From the NCBI GenBank assembly GCA_020063545.1, contig JAGUUF010000212.1:1-18777 (forward strand): 18,777 nt of DNA, read 5' to 3'. The position numbers and the translations under genes were made by a program. The first letter of the stretch is position 1, and the number at the start of each line of letters is the position of its first letter. The DNA comes from Cytophagales bacterium (GTDB taxonomy: Bacteria; Bacteroidota; Bacteroidia; Cytophagales; Cyclobacteriaceae). Shown here piece after piece: positions 1-7,275 of the stretch. Under the pieces are notes generated by a model. The model ran no database searches and had not been told where the DNA came from. It saw nothing but the letters and a program-made list of their open reading frames with translations.

Positions 1-643
1 AATCGCCCGGCCGGGCTTTTTTTAGTACGGCATGACTGAATTTTCCTTCAAAAAGCATGTACGCCACTTCGCCTTTTTCGATAACCGGATGCTGAAATTC
101 CTGGAGCAGCAGCGATTCGGCAGCGATTAGTTTACGGAAGATGGATTCATGCTCATCCAGGTTTTTGGGGTTAAGCCTGTACGTATGCCGGGCTGCCCCC
201 GAAACGGCCGGCTTCAGGATGCAATCGCCCCAGCTTGAATCCTTTACAATTTGAGTCAATGACCGGTTTTCACCCGGTTCAATAAATACCGTGGGCGGAA
301 TAGCAATGCCCTGGTTGTTTAAATCGCGCAGGTAATGTTTATCCATATTCCAGCGCACCAGTTCTATCGGGTTTAGTAATGTTGTTTTTTTTTGCACCTG
401 GTCAAGCCATTGCGAAAATTCACCAAACCGATCAAAATAATCCCACGTGGTGCGAAAAACGGCATAGCGCGTGCCGGTCCAGTCGTAATCGGGATTGTCC
501 CAGTTTGTCCGGTCAATCCGGAGGCCGTGTTTTTCCAGCGCAGCCCGAAGCAGGGTATCTTCATCCAGTATATTCTGTACGTACCAGTTGATTTCCTTTG
601 GGTGTACGTACCGTGAATCTGTAAGCAGGGTAATGTCGATCAT
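1..643 (-). CDS. ATP-grasp family ligase, 3' end cut by window edge
   Basis: The reading frame is open from an ATG at 643 to the left edge, giving 214 residues that start MIDITLLTDSRYV. The C-terminal part visible here, with LLQEF, then GEVAYMLFEGKFSHAV and KKARPGD, matches the ATP-grasp fold of RimK/glutathione-synthetase-like enzymes (COG0189 type). These join a carboxylate to an amine or thiol through an acyl-phosphate. An N-terminal stretch with TTWDYFDRFGEF and the LLNPIELVRWNMDKHYL segment is typical of the DcsG-like uncharacterised branch. The substrate cannot be told. The start ATG shares one base with the TGA of the upstream permease gene (TGATG), so translation is probably coupled. 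The protein is likely cytosolic. The rest of the gene, including the last Mg-binding residues, lies outside the window. Confidence 0.8.
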   Translation of the reverse strand, partial: MIDITLLTDSRYVHPKEINWYVQNILDEDTLLRAALEKHGLRIDRTNWDNPDYDWTGTRYAVFRTTWDYFDRFGEFSQWLDQVQKKTTLLNPIELVRWNMDKHYLRDLNNQGIAIPPTVFIEPGENRSLTQIVKDSSWGDCILKPAVSGAARHTYRLNPKNLDEHESIFRKLIAAESLLLQEFQHPVIEKGEVAYMLFEGKFSHAVLKKARPGD

Positions 644-1401
644 CAGAAAAACCAAAGTTTAATGGCCAGCCCAATAACAGTAACCACCATGATTCGTTTT
701 ATCCACATGTCACCCTTCTCCACGCTCCACCGGCTTGCATACCAGCCGCCAAACCCCTGGCCGATGGCAAGTACCAGCCCGGTAGTCCATACAATTTTAT
801 CTTCCAGTGTAAATACAAGTACAGAAACCCCGGTGTACACAATTGCTGCAAATACTTTTACGTAGTTTGTTTTAACCAGGCTAAGGTGATTAATGTTGGT
901 GAGTGCGGCAATAACCAAAAAGCCGATGCCGGCCTGGATGAATCCGCCATAAATGCCCAAAAATACAAAAGCAACAATTCCCAGCGCCTGGTGTTTGAAG
1001 GAAAGCCGTTCAGCTTGTTGTTGTGGCGTTTTCCTTTTTTCCAGTGCAATGCTAAGCACAACCAGCATCATGATAACGGCAAGTATGCGGTTGAACAACG
1101 CATCGCGTATATCCACTGCGAGTTTTGCGCCTATTAGTCCGCCAAGCAGCGAGGCCAGGCCAAGGTAGATGCTGTAGGGCATGGGCAGTTTAATGCCCTT
1201 GCTGTTGAAGCCGGTAACGGCAAAAACATTTTGCGCCAGGATGGCCACCCGGCTGGTAGCATTGGCTACCGAACCCGGAAGCCCCAGGAAAATGAGGATG
1301 GGCAGGCTGATGAGTGAACCGCCCCCGGCCACGGTGTTCAGAAAGCCGGCAATAAAACCGATGAGAATGATGAACAGGTTGGTGAGGTAATCAATTTCCA
1401 T
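643..1401 (-). CDS. TSUP (TauE/SafE) family membrane permease
   Basis: This 252-residue, very hydrophobic protein belongs to the TauE/SafE (TSUP) family, whose characterised members move sulfite, sulfonates or other small organosulfur anions across the inner membrane. The family's internal two-fold repeat is visible: NTVAGGGSLISLP (about 22-34) in the first half and YGGFIQAGIGFL (about 151-162) in the second. I count roughly seven to eight membrane segments, separated by a charged central loop (about 121-138, EKRKTPQQQAER). The length is usual for the family. The ATG overlaps the TAA of the preceding SDR gene by one base (TAATG), and its own stop overlaps the next start in the same way. No sulfur-metabolism genes are adjacent, so the substrate is open. 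Confidence 0.88.
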   Translation of the reverse strand: MEIDYLTNLFIILIGFIAGFLNTVAGGGSLISLPILIFLGLPGSVANATSRVAILAQNVFAVTGFNSKGIKLPMPYSIYLGLASLLGGLIGAKLAVDIRDALFNRILAVIMMLVVLSIALEKRKTPQQQAERLSFKHQALGIVAFVFLGIYGGFIQAGIGFLVIAALTNINHLSLVKTNYVKVFAAIVYTGVSVLVFTLEDKIVWTTGLVLAIGQGFGGWYASRWSVEKGDMWIKRIMVVTVIGLAIKLWFF

Positions 1402-2216
1402 TACCTCACTTTTGCTGTACGGATGATTTTTGAAAACACCCCGGGAAAAAACCGCTTAACCGCAACGGCCAATTTCTCTTTTGATCCGCCTATGTACACC
1501 TCCTCTTTTTTCTTCTCGATGGCCCGTACCATTTTTCGGGCAAATACCGCTGGCGCCATGCCCCGATCGGTGGTCGTGTCCATTTTGTTCAGCGCGCTGC
1601 CATCACCGGTAAGGGCATTTAATGTAATGCTGGTGCGTATCCATCCGGGGCACACCAGGGTTACATATATCTGTTTACTTTCTCTCCATAGTTCGGCACG
1701 CAGCGAATCAAAGAAGCCGTGCAGGGCATGTTTGGCGGCCGCGTAACCCGATCGGTATGGCGTGCCGATTTTACCCATTACACTGGTTACCGTTACTATG
1801 TGGCCCGACCTGCGCGCCATAAAATGCGGCAACAGGTATTTGGTTAACGCAACGGTACCGAAGTAGTCAACTTCCATCAGCATCCGGTCAACCTCAACGG
1901 TAGTTTCTTTTGCCAGGCTTCGCTGTGCGATGCCGCCATTGTTTATCAGGATGTCTACATGGCCGAAAAGCTGTAAGGCCGCTTCAACACTAAGGTTAAG
2001 GGTAGCCGGCTGGGCAAGGTCCAGTGGCAGAATGCGGATGTTTGGTTGCGCTTCGGCCGGGCAATTACCTTTTACTTTTTCAAGTGCTTCTTTTCTGCGC
2101 GATGACAAAATAAGTTTTGTTCCCTTACGGGCGAGTTCGTAGGCCAGTGCTTCGCCAATGCCCGAGGAAGCACCGGTTAGCCAAACCACTTTACCCGAAA
2201 GGTTTTGTCTGGGCAT
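1401..2216 (-). CDS. Short-chain dehydrogenase/reductase (classical SDR)
   Basis: A 271-residue classical SDR with a Rossmann fold. The cofactor motif TGASSGIG is at 14-21. SSRR (38-41) follows strand beta-2, and its arginines suggest NADP(H) preference. The structural NNAG motif appears as NNGG (92-95). The catalytic set is Ser145, Tyr158 and Lys162, with the Y-x3-K pattern in SGYAAAKHAL. The C-terminal half, with LVCPGWIRT, resembles the DHRS7-like/COG0300 group that acts on lipid or carbonyl substrates; the actual substrate is unknown. It starts 2 bp after the stop of the small membrane protein gene and its stop overlaps the permease start, so it belongs to the same transcript. The basic C-terminus (KRFFPGVFSKIIRTAKVR) could touch the membrane, which is inference. 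Confidence 0.9.
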   Translation of the reverse strand: MPRQNLSGKVVWLTGASSGIGEALAYELARKGTKLILSSRRKEALEKVKGNCPAEAQPNIRILPLDLAQPATLNLSVEAALQLFGHVDILINNGGIAQRSLAKETTVEVDRMLMEVDYFGTVALTKYLLPHFMARRSGHIVTVTSVMGKIGTPYRSGYAAAKHALHGFFDSLRAELWRESKQIYVTLVCPGWIRTSITLNALTGDGSALNKMDTTTDRGMAPAVFARKMVRAIEKKKEEVYIGGSKEKLAVAVKRFFPGVFSKIIRTAKVR

Positions 2217-2218
2217 AC

Positions 2219-2593
2219 TCAGGCGGCTGATTTGAATTTGTTATCTTCTGAATATACCCAAATGGTGTAAATACCCAGTGCCGTACCGATGGGAAACGAA
2301 AACAACTTAAGGCAACCCATAATCAGGAGCAGAGTCAGCGCCCATTTTTTTTTGTTAAGGATTGCCACTCCCCCGATTATACACGGTACAGCCACAACCA
2401 GGATAAGGCTCCAGACGAAGATCGGAATGAATTTTCCAACGAGCATCAGTATTTGTTCAGCCTTCGGGTCAACTTCACTGGCGATGAACGGGAAAAGTGA
2501 TCCGATAAAGGCTGCAACAAGCGAGAGGATAATGGTTTGCAATACCCCCGAAACAATGTAGAGGATACCAAGGATGCGTTTGTGTGATTCCAT
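2219..2593 (-). CDS. Small inner-membrane protein of unknown function
   Basis: I do not recognise a characterised family. The 124-residue protein has a short charged N-terminus (MESHKR), a long hydrophobic stretch at about 8-36, a second at about 55-78 and a third at about 85-112, and it ends in a charged tail (SEDNKFKSAA). A Lys-rich turn (NKKKW, 80-84) lies between the last two segments and is probably cytoplasmic. Such proteins are common and largely unstudied in Bacteroidota. It sits 35 bp after folA and 2 bp before the SDR gene, so it is probably cotranscribed. A real gene is supported by the tight spacing and the coherent membrane pattern. Confidence 0.7.
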   Translation of the reverse strand: MESHKRILGILYIVSGVLQTIILSLVAAFIGSLFPFIASEVDPKAEQILMLVGKFIPIFVWSLILVVAVPCIIGGVAILNKKKWALTLLLIMGCLKLFSFPIGTALGIYTIWVYSEDNKFKSAA

Positions 2594-2628
2594 AGTAAAA
2601 ACAGTTTTCCTAAAGGTAATACATGAGC

Positions 2629-3132
2629 CTAATTGATTCGCTGGTACACCACAAAATCAAAAGCAAAGGCATGGCGGTCATCGGCCGGATGGTGCCTGCG
2701 CGAGACTTCTTTCCACTGTTCCTTGTCGTAGGCAGGAAAGTATGTATCGCCTTCAGCGACAGCGTCTATTTCAGTCAGGTACAATTTCTGTGCATGCTTA
2801 AAACCGTCACGGTAAATTTCAGCGCCCCCGATGATAAACACTTCGCTTTCGTTGTTGTTCCGCGCAATTTCCAACCCTTGCTCGATAGCATGAACAACGT
2901 GGCACTGCGGTGCTGAAAACCCGGGCTGGCGGGTAACCACAATATTAATACGGTTAGGCAGGGGCCTGAATTTTTCGGGTATTGACTGGTAGTTTTTTCT
3001 GCCCATGATAACATGATGGCCTTTGGTGGTCTGCATAAAATACTTCATATCATCAGGCAGGTGCCACGGCAGGTCGTTGTTTTTACCGATGACCCGGTTT
3101 TTAGTTAGTGCAGCTATAAGCGAGATGGTCAT
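2629..3132 (-). CDS. folA: Dihydrofolate reductase
   Basis: This 167-residue cytosolic enzyme reduces dihydrofolate to tetrahydrofolate with NADPH. It has the expected landmarks: ISLIAALTKNRVIG at the N-terminus, then DLPWHLPDDMKYF with the catalytic acid at Asp28 (equivalent to Asp27 of E. coli), the NADPH-binding GRKNYQSIP (44-52, with N and Y where T and W are more usual), Arg61 as the probable folate-glutamate ligand, and IIGGAEIY at 100-107. The length is normal. Thymidylate synthase, the common neighbour, is not in the window; instead folA follows fmt, which uses formyl-tetrahydrofolate, so the pair makes sense as one-carbon metabolism genes. A hairpin lies between fmt and folA. Confidence 0.96.
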   Translation of the reverse strand: MTISLIAALTKNRVIGKNNDLPWHLPDDMKYFMQTTKGHHVIMGRKNYQSIPEKFRPLPNRINIVVTRQPGFSAPQCHVVHAIEQGLEIARNNNESEVFIIGGAEIYRDGFKHAQKLYLTEIDAVAEGDTYFPAYDKEQWKEVSRRHHPADDRHAFAFDFVVYQRIN

Positions 3133-3149
3133 TTTGTTGCAGGTTTCCT

Positions 3150-3172
3150 GTTACCGGTTGTTTTCCGGTAAC
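3150..3172 (-). promoter_or_regulatory. Hairpin between fmt and folA
   Basis: GTTACCGG at 3150-3157 is the exact reverse complement of CCGGTAAC at 3165-3172, leaving a 7-nt loop. It starts one base after the fmt stop codon and ends 17 bases before the folA ATG. No T-run follows on the minus strand, so it is not a standard intrinsic terminator. It could be an RNA-stabilising or processing hairpin or a weak attenuator. The symmetry is seen; the role is a guess. Confidence 0.35.
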
Positions 3173-4090
3173 CTAAAGTTTATTGCCCCTGAAAAATTCA
3201 GCAATCGTCATCCTTTTTTTTCCTTCCGGCTGAAGTTCAATAACTGAAATACAACCGGTGGAGGACTGGATGTAAAGATAGGTTTTATTGTCTGTATGAA
3301 TACTGCCCGGATCCATCCCGGATTGGGTTGGCGTAACTTCTGTTTTTAAGATTTTATATGTTTTGTTATTAAGAACTGTCCATGCCCCCGGGTACGGACA
3401 GAGCCCCCGAACAAAATTATGGATGTTGGGTGCAGGCTGATTCCAGTTAATCCGGCAGGTTTCTTTAAAGATTTTCGGAGCATGCCTCACAGGTGCCGTT
3501 TCATCCTGGGGCTGGGAGGGGTAATTTCCGGATTGAATTGCCTTTACTGTTTTCAATACCAGCGCTGCCCCTTTTGTTTTCAATCGCTCATATAATGTTC
3601 CGGCATCATCGGTGTCGTAAATGGGCTCTTTCTCCTGGCAGATAATGCTGCCGGTATCAATTTCATGTTTTAGAAAAAAGGTAGTAACACCTGTTTCTTT
3701 TTCGCCATTGATAATGGCCCAGTTTATGGGTGCAGCCCCGCGGTATTGTGGAAGGAGGGAGGCGTGCAGGTTAAATGTTCCGTATGCCGGCATGGCCCAC
3801 ACTGCTTCCGGCAACATCCGAAACGCGACTACTACCTGTAGGTTAGCCCGGTAGCTTTTAAGTTCTTCAATAAACTGTGATGATTTAAGGTTAGCAGGTT
3901 GAAGGACGGGGATGTTGTACTTAAGCGCAGTTTCTTTAACCGGTGAGAATGTAATTCTTTGTCCGCGGCCCTGGGGCTTATCGGGTGCGGTAACAACCGC
4001 GATGATGTTAAACTTGTGTTCAACTAATATCTCAAGGCTGGGCACGGCAAATTCGGGCGTGCCCATAAAGATGATGCGGAGGTCATTCAT
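3173..4090 (-). CDS. fmt: Methionyl-tRNA formyltransferase
   Basis: This 305-residue enzyme moves a formyl group from 10-formyl-tetrahydrofolate to methionine on initiator tRNA. The N-terminal formyltransferase domain opens with RIIFMGTPEFAVPSL and carries the catalytic trio Asn107, His109 and Asp145 within NLHASLLPQYRGAAPI and HEIDTG. The VAFRMLPEAVW segment (88-98) is also typical. From about residue 205 the smaller OB-like C-terminal tRNA-binding domain follows (INWNQPAPNIHNFVRGLCPY). The length is normal. It lies 26 bp after nth and upstream of folA. The usual partner def (peptide deformylase) is not in this window. Confidence 0.97.
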   Translation of the reverse strand: MNDLRIIFMGTPEFAVPSLEILVEHKFNIIAVVTAPDKPQGRGQRITFSPVKETALKYNIPVLQPANLKSSQFIEELKSYRANLQVVVAFRMLPEAVWAMPAYGTFNLHASLLPQYRGAAPINWAIINGEKETGVTTFFLKHEIDTGSIICQEKEPIYDTDDAGTLYERLKTKGAALVLKTVKAIQSGNYPSQPQDETAPVRHAPKIFKETCRINWNQPAPNIHNFVRGLCPYPGAWTVLNNKTYKILKTEVTPTQSGMDPGSIHTDNKTYLYIQSSTGCISVIELQPEGKKRMTIAEFFRGNKL

Positions 4091-4116
4091 ATTATGCGCA
4101 AAAATAGTGAACCCGG

Positions 4117-4752
4117 TCAGTCACGAAGTTCTTTACGCATATATTTTGAGCAAATGGGGCACGCTTTCCAGTGATGCCCGCGGGCCGGGCAGTATTTACG
4201 ACCGAAATAAATAATCTGCAGGTGTGCCTTGTTCCATTTTTTCTCTGGTATCAGTCTTTTCAGGTCTCGCTCGGTTTGCTCCACGCTCTTTCCGCTGGAT
4301 AACCCCCAGCGGTAGGCAAGGCGATGGATGTGCGTATCCACCGGGAAGGCCGGCTTACCAAACCACTGGGTCATCACCACCGAAGCGGTTTTGTGGCCAA
4401 CGCCCGGCAGCGCCTCCAGTTCGTCAAATGTATCGGGCACCCGGCCACCGTATTTTTCAACCAGGATTTTTGACAGCCCGGCAATGCCTTTTGATTTCAT
4501 GGGCGACAACCCGCAGGGTTTGATGATTTTCCTGATTTCTTCTACCGAAAGTTTCATCATATCAAACGGGTTATCAGCAAGCTTAAAAAGATGGGGCGTT
4601 GTTTTGTTTACCCGCTCATCGGTGCATTGCGCGGAAAGCAAAACCGAGATCAAAAGCGTGTATGCGTCTTTATGATGTAAAGGTATCGGTACCTCCGGTA
4701 CGTGTTTATCCAGTAACCTGAGGATGTCGTTTACTTTTTCGGATCTGGTCAT
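4117..4752 (-). CDS. nth: Endonuclease III, DNA glycosylase/AP lyase with an atypical iron-sulfur motif
   Basis: A 211-residue base-excision-repair enzyme that removes oxidised pyrimidines and cuts the abasic site. The helix-hairpin-helix LPGVGHKTA (115-123) contains the catalytic Lys121, and Asp139 in VDTHIHR is the second catalytic residue. LLSAQCTDERVN is the normal N-terminal signature. The C-terminus is odd. The usual C-x6-C-x2-C-x5-C cluster-binding pattern is replaced by Cys188-x9-Cys198-x2-Cys201, and no fourth cysteine follows before the protein ends at 211. The 4Fe-4S cluster is therefore probably absent or differently bound. The translation here was checked base by base and shows no frameshift. 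The gene begins 8 bases after a 7-bp repeat array. Confidence 0.95.
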   Translation of the reverse strand: MTRSEKVNDILRLLDKHVPEVPIPLHHKDAYTLLISVLLSAQCTDERVNKTTPHLFKLADNPFDMMKLSVEEIRKIIKPCGLSPMKSKGIAGLSKILVEKYGGRVPDTFDELEALPGVGHKTASVVMTQWFGKPAFPVDTHIHRLAYRWGLSSGKSVEQTERDLKRLIPEKKWNKAHLQIIYFGRKYCPARGHHWKACPICSKYMRKELRD

Positions 4753-4759
4753 TGGGATA

Positions 4760-4822
4760 AGCTATGAGCTACAAGCTTCGCGCTACAAGCTACAAGCTTG
4801 TGGCTCGTAGCTTGTAGCTTTT
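4760..4822. repeat. Inverted array of 7-bp units between namZ and nth
   Basis: The 63 bases divide into nine consecutive heptamers: AGCTATG, AGCTACA, AGCTTCG, CGCTACA, AGCTACA, AGCTTGT, GGCTCGT, AGCTTGT, AGCTTTT. The left half is built on AGCTACA and the right half on AGCTTGT, its reverse complement in rotation, so the array folds on itself. Its core is a perfect 12-bp stem (4787-4798 with 4809-4820) around a 10-nt loop. It overlaps the namZ stop codon by two bases and ends 7 bases before the nth ATG, filling the intergenic space. A second array of the same design lies before argS. Confidence 0.8.
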
Positions 4823-5999
4823 ACTGATACAGTAAATATTTCTTCCTGAGTTCTTTATATGCATTCAATTCATCCTGCCAACTCTTCCGGATTGTTGCTT
4901 CGTCAAGCCCCTGTTGTATTTGTTCCCGAAGTTTTGCCGTACCGGCCAGTTTTTCAAAATAACTGATGAAGAATTTTTCTTTATGCGGAAAAGCATGGTA
5001 CATGCTGATTAAATAGCTCAAATCAAGCTGACGTTTAACTGGAACGCTTCGCAGGTCAATACCGTAGCACACCGTGTTTTCGTGCGGAGGATTTTTTGAC
5101 ATGCCGTCAATACTTACCGGGGTGAATTGAAAGGACATGTTTTTTAATTCAGGATGGCCGATTACCTGGAAGGGTGTTTGCGTTCCGCGGCCTACGCTGA
5201 GTGCCGTTCCTTCAAACAGGCAGGTAGAAGGATACAGTTTAATAGATTGGTCATCCGGCAGGTTGGGTGACGGACGAACAGGTACCGAATAAAAATCATC
5301 GTGCTTCCAGTTTTTAACGGGAATCACTTCGAGGCTGCATTTTTTATTTTCACCAAGCCATCCTTCACCGTTTATCATCCGGGCCAGTTCGCCAACCGTA
5401 AGGCCATGCGCAATGGGTACCGGGTGCATGCCCACAAACGATTTGAATTCGGGTTTCAACACAGGTCCATCCACATACCCATTGGGGTTGGGCCGGTCGA
5501 GGATGATGAGTTTTTTATTATTCTCTGCGCAGGCTTCCATCATGTAGTGCATGCTGCTTGCGTAGGTAAAGAACCGGGCGCCTACATCCTGGATATCAAA
5601 CACAACAATATCCACATCGGCAAGTTTCCGGGGGGTTGCCTTTTTATTGGCGCCATACAGCGAAACCAGCGGCAAGCCGGTTTTCGTATCTGTTCCGTCT
5701 TTTATTTCCTCACCGGCATCGGCTGTACCGCGAAAGCCATGTTCGGGCACAAAAATTTTTACCAGGTTTACATTGTGCTTAAGCAATGTATCGGCCAGGT
5801 GGGTGTTCCCAACCAGAGAAGTGTGGTTTACCAGCAACGCTATGCGCTGTGAGCCCAGTTTTGGCACGAGGTCATTCAACTGCTCGGCCCCAACGATTAC
5901 ACGGGCCACCTGAGGTTCCTTTTCTTGGGTGGATGTACCGGGCGGTGCCGGGTTGTGGGAGCAACTTATTGCCAGTATAAGTAGTAGAGCGCGTGTCAT
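4821..5999 (-). CDS. namZ: NamZ-like exo-beta-N-acetylmuramidase (DUF1343), probable lipoprotein
   Basis: This 392-residue protein belongs to the DUF1343/YbbC family, whose studied members (Bacillus subtilis and Tannerella forsythia NamZ) remove N-acetylmuramic acid from the non-reducing end of peptidoglycan fragments during wall recycling. Conserved blocks are VPEHGFRG (84-91), FDIQDVGARFFTY (134-146), LDRPNPNGYVDGP (167-179) and PIAHGLTVGE (195-204), with an N-terminal Rossmann-like half and a smaller C-terminal half. The N-terminus MTRALLLILAISC is a short lipoprotein signal with Cys13 as the likely lipidated residue, followed by a Pro/Ser/Thr-rich linker, so it is probably membrane anchored in the periplasm. 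Other MurNAc-recycling genes are not nearby. A three-codon mini-ORF (6007-5996) ends across the start codon (ATGA). The start is chosen for the signal peptide. Confidence 0.88.
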   Translation of the reverse strand: MTRALLLILAISCSHNPAPPGTSTQEKEPQVARVIVGAEQLNDLVPKLGSQRIALLVNHTSLVGNTHLADTLLKHNVNLVKIFVPEHGFRGTADAGEEIKDGTDTKTGLPLVSLYGANKKATPRKLADVDIVVFDIQDVGARFFTYASSMHYMMEACAENNKKLIILDRPNPNGYVDGPVLKPEFKSFVGMHPVPIAHGLTVGELARMINGEGWLGENKKCSLEVIPVKNWKHDDFYSVPVRPSPNLPDDQSIKLYPSTCLFEGTALSVGRGTQTPFQVIGHPELKNMSFQFTPVSIDGMSKNPPHENTVCYGIDLRSVPVKRQLDLSYLISMYHAFPHKEKFFISYFEKLAGTAKLREQIQQGLDEATIRKSWQDELNAYKELRKKYLLYQ

Positions 6000-6018
6000 A
6001 TCTTCATTATCTTGCTCC

Positions 6019-6026
6019 TAAATATA
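6019..6026 (-). promoter_or_regulatory. Possible -7 element for namZ
   Basis: On the minus strand TATATTTA matches seven of eight positions of the Bacteroidota -7 element TAnnTTTG, 19 bases before the namZ ATG. I see no good TTG at the expected upstream distance. AGGAG at 6019-6015, just beyond it, resembles a Shine-Dalgarno site but would lie at or before the transcription start if this element is real, so the two readings compete. Confidence 0.3.
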
Positions 6027-6027
6027 G

Positions 6028-7248
6028 ATGAACCTTTCCTATTTCATATCGAAGCGCATAACCCGCGAGGTGGGCGAAAGTTTTTCGTCCACCATCCATA
6101 AAATAGCCATTGCCAGCATCGGCATTGGGTTGGGGGCAGCCATCATCTCGTTTCTGATTATGAGAGGCTTCCAGGATACCGTAAAAAATAAAATCTATAG
6201 CTTCAGTGGGCATTTGCTTATCAACAAATTTACCATGAACAACTCGGTGGAAGAAACACCGATGGATGTTAATGTGGAGTTGTACAAAAACTATGGCCAA
6301 TCGGGTTTGGTAAAGCACATGCAGGAGTATGCCCATAAAGCAGGGCTGATTAAAACCGATGATGAAGTGCTGGGAATTGTGCTGAAAGGCGTGGGCAAAA
6401 GTTTCGATACCCTTTCGTTCAGCAGCAACATGATTGCCGGCAGGTTTCTGCATTTTCCGGATTCGGGCTATTCGAACGAGGTAGTAATCAGTAAAATTAT
6501 AGCCGGCAAGCTTAACCTGGCAGTGGGCGACCAGGTAATTGTACACTTTTTTCAAAACCCCCCGCGTTTCAGGCGACTTACCGTTACCGGTATTTACGAA
6601 ACGAACCTTAGCGAATACTTTGACGGCAAGATTATTATTGGCGATATACGCCTGATTGCGCGGCTAAACGATTGGGCCGACAGCGTAGCCGGTGGCATTG
6701 AAGTGTTTGTAATCGATGTTAACCGCATTGATGAAGCCGGCTATGCCCTGGGCGAACAGATTGATTTTGATTTGAATATTTATGCCGTTAAAGACAAATA
6801 CATACAGGTATTTGAGTGGCTGCACCTGCTAAGCCGCCAGGTAAATATTTTACTGGCGATTATTCTTTCGGTTGTATGCGTAAACATGATTTCAATTATT
6901 CTTATCCTGGTGATGGAGCGTACGCAGATGATTGGCATGCTGAAGGCACTGGGCGCATCCGATAAATTAGTCCGGTGGATTTTTATTCACAGCGGTATCC
7001 GGCTTATGGTTAAAGGGCTTGCCATCGGTAACCTGGTTGGCCTTGGCTTTTGCTTTTTGCAGGACCGGTTTAAACTTATCCCGCTCGACCCGAAAGATTA
7101 TTACATGAGTTTTGTACCGGTTAGCTGGGATTGGCCCCTGGTGGTATCGCTTAATATCCTTACGTTTATTGTTGTGGCCGTAGTGTTGTTATTGCCAACA
7201 GCAATGGTAACGCGCATTAACCCGATTAAGGCAATCCGGTTTGATTAG
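6028..7248 (+). CDS. FtsX/LolC-type ABC transporter permease
   Basis: This 406-residue inner-membrane protein has the layout of the FtsX/MacB/LolC-E family. One membrane helix at about 24-46 is followed by a large periplasmic domain (about 50-268), and three helices lie at about 272-296, 320-345 and 370-393. The cytoplasmic coupling segment ERTQMIGMLKALGASDKLV (297-315) and the terminal INPIKAIRFD are family hallmarks. Members pull lipoproteins or other substrates from the outer leaflet with an ATPase partner of the LolD type; no ATPase is encoded in this window, so the complex must be assembled from a distant locus. The N-terminus MNLSYFISKRI is usual for the family. It is divergent from namZ with 28 bp between starts, and convergent with the next gene with no clear terminator in the 27 bp between. 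Confidence 0.9.
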   Translation: MNLSYFISKRITREVGESFSSTIHKIAIASIGIGLGAAIISFLIMRGFQDTVKNKIYSFSGHLLINKFTMNNSVEETPMDVNVELYKNYGQSGLVKHMQEYAHKAGLIKTDDEVLGIVLKGVGKSFDTLSFSSNMIAGRFLHFPDSGYSNEVVISKIIAGKLNLAVGDQVIVHFFQNPPRFRRLTVTGIYETNLSEYFDGKIIIGDIRLIARLNDWADSVAGGIEVFVIDVNRIDEAGYALGEQIDFDLNIYAVKDKYIQVFEWLHLLSRQVNILLAIILSVVCVNMISIILILVMERTQMIGMLKALGASDKLVRWIFIHSGIRLMVKGLAIGNLVGLGFCFLQDRFKLIPLDPKDYYMSFVPVSWDWPLVVSLNILTFIVVAVVLLLPTAMVTRINPIKAIRFD

Positions 7249-7275
7249 GGCTAAAATAAACGGACAGTTCACTAA

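Noticed and set aside
5..23. GCCCGGCCGGGC followed by seven T on the plus strand, terminator-like
   Set aside because: It lies inside the ATP-grasp coding frame and encodes the conserved KKARPGD segment; no plus-strand gene ends nearby. Antisense termination is possible but unsupported.
5301..5852. 183-residue plus-strand frame opposite namZ
   Set aside because: It covers the NamZ motifs in antisense; no start context or domain.
6007..6555. 182-residue minus-strand frame running out from the namZ side over the permease gene
   Set aside because: It is antisense to conserved FtsX-like sequence and lacks protein-like motifs.
7249..7275. Possible terminator between the convergent permease and glycosyltransferase genes
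   Set aside because: Only a weak AT-rich symmetry (ACTAATTATTTAGT, 7271-7284) overlapping the stop; no GC-rich stem or T-run.
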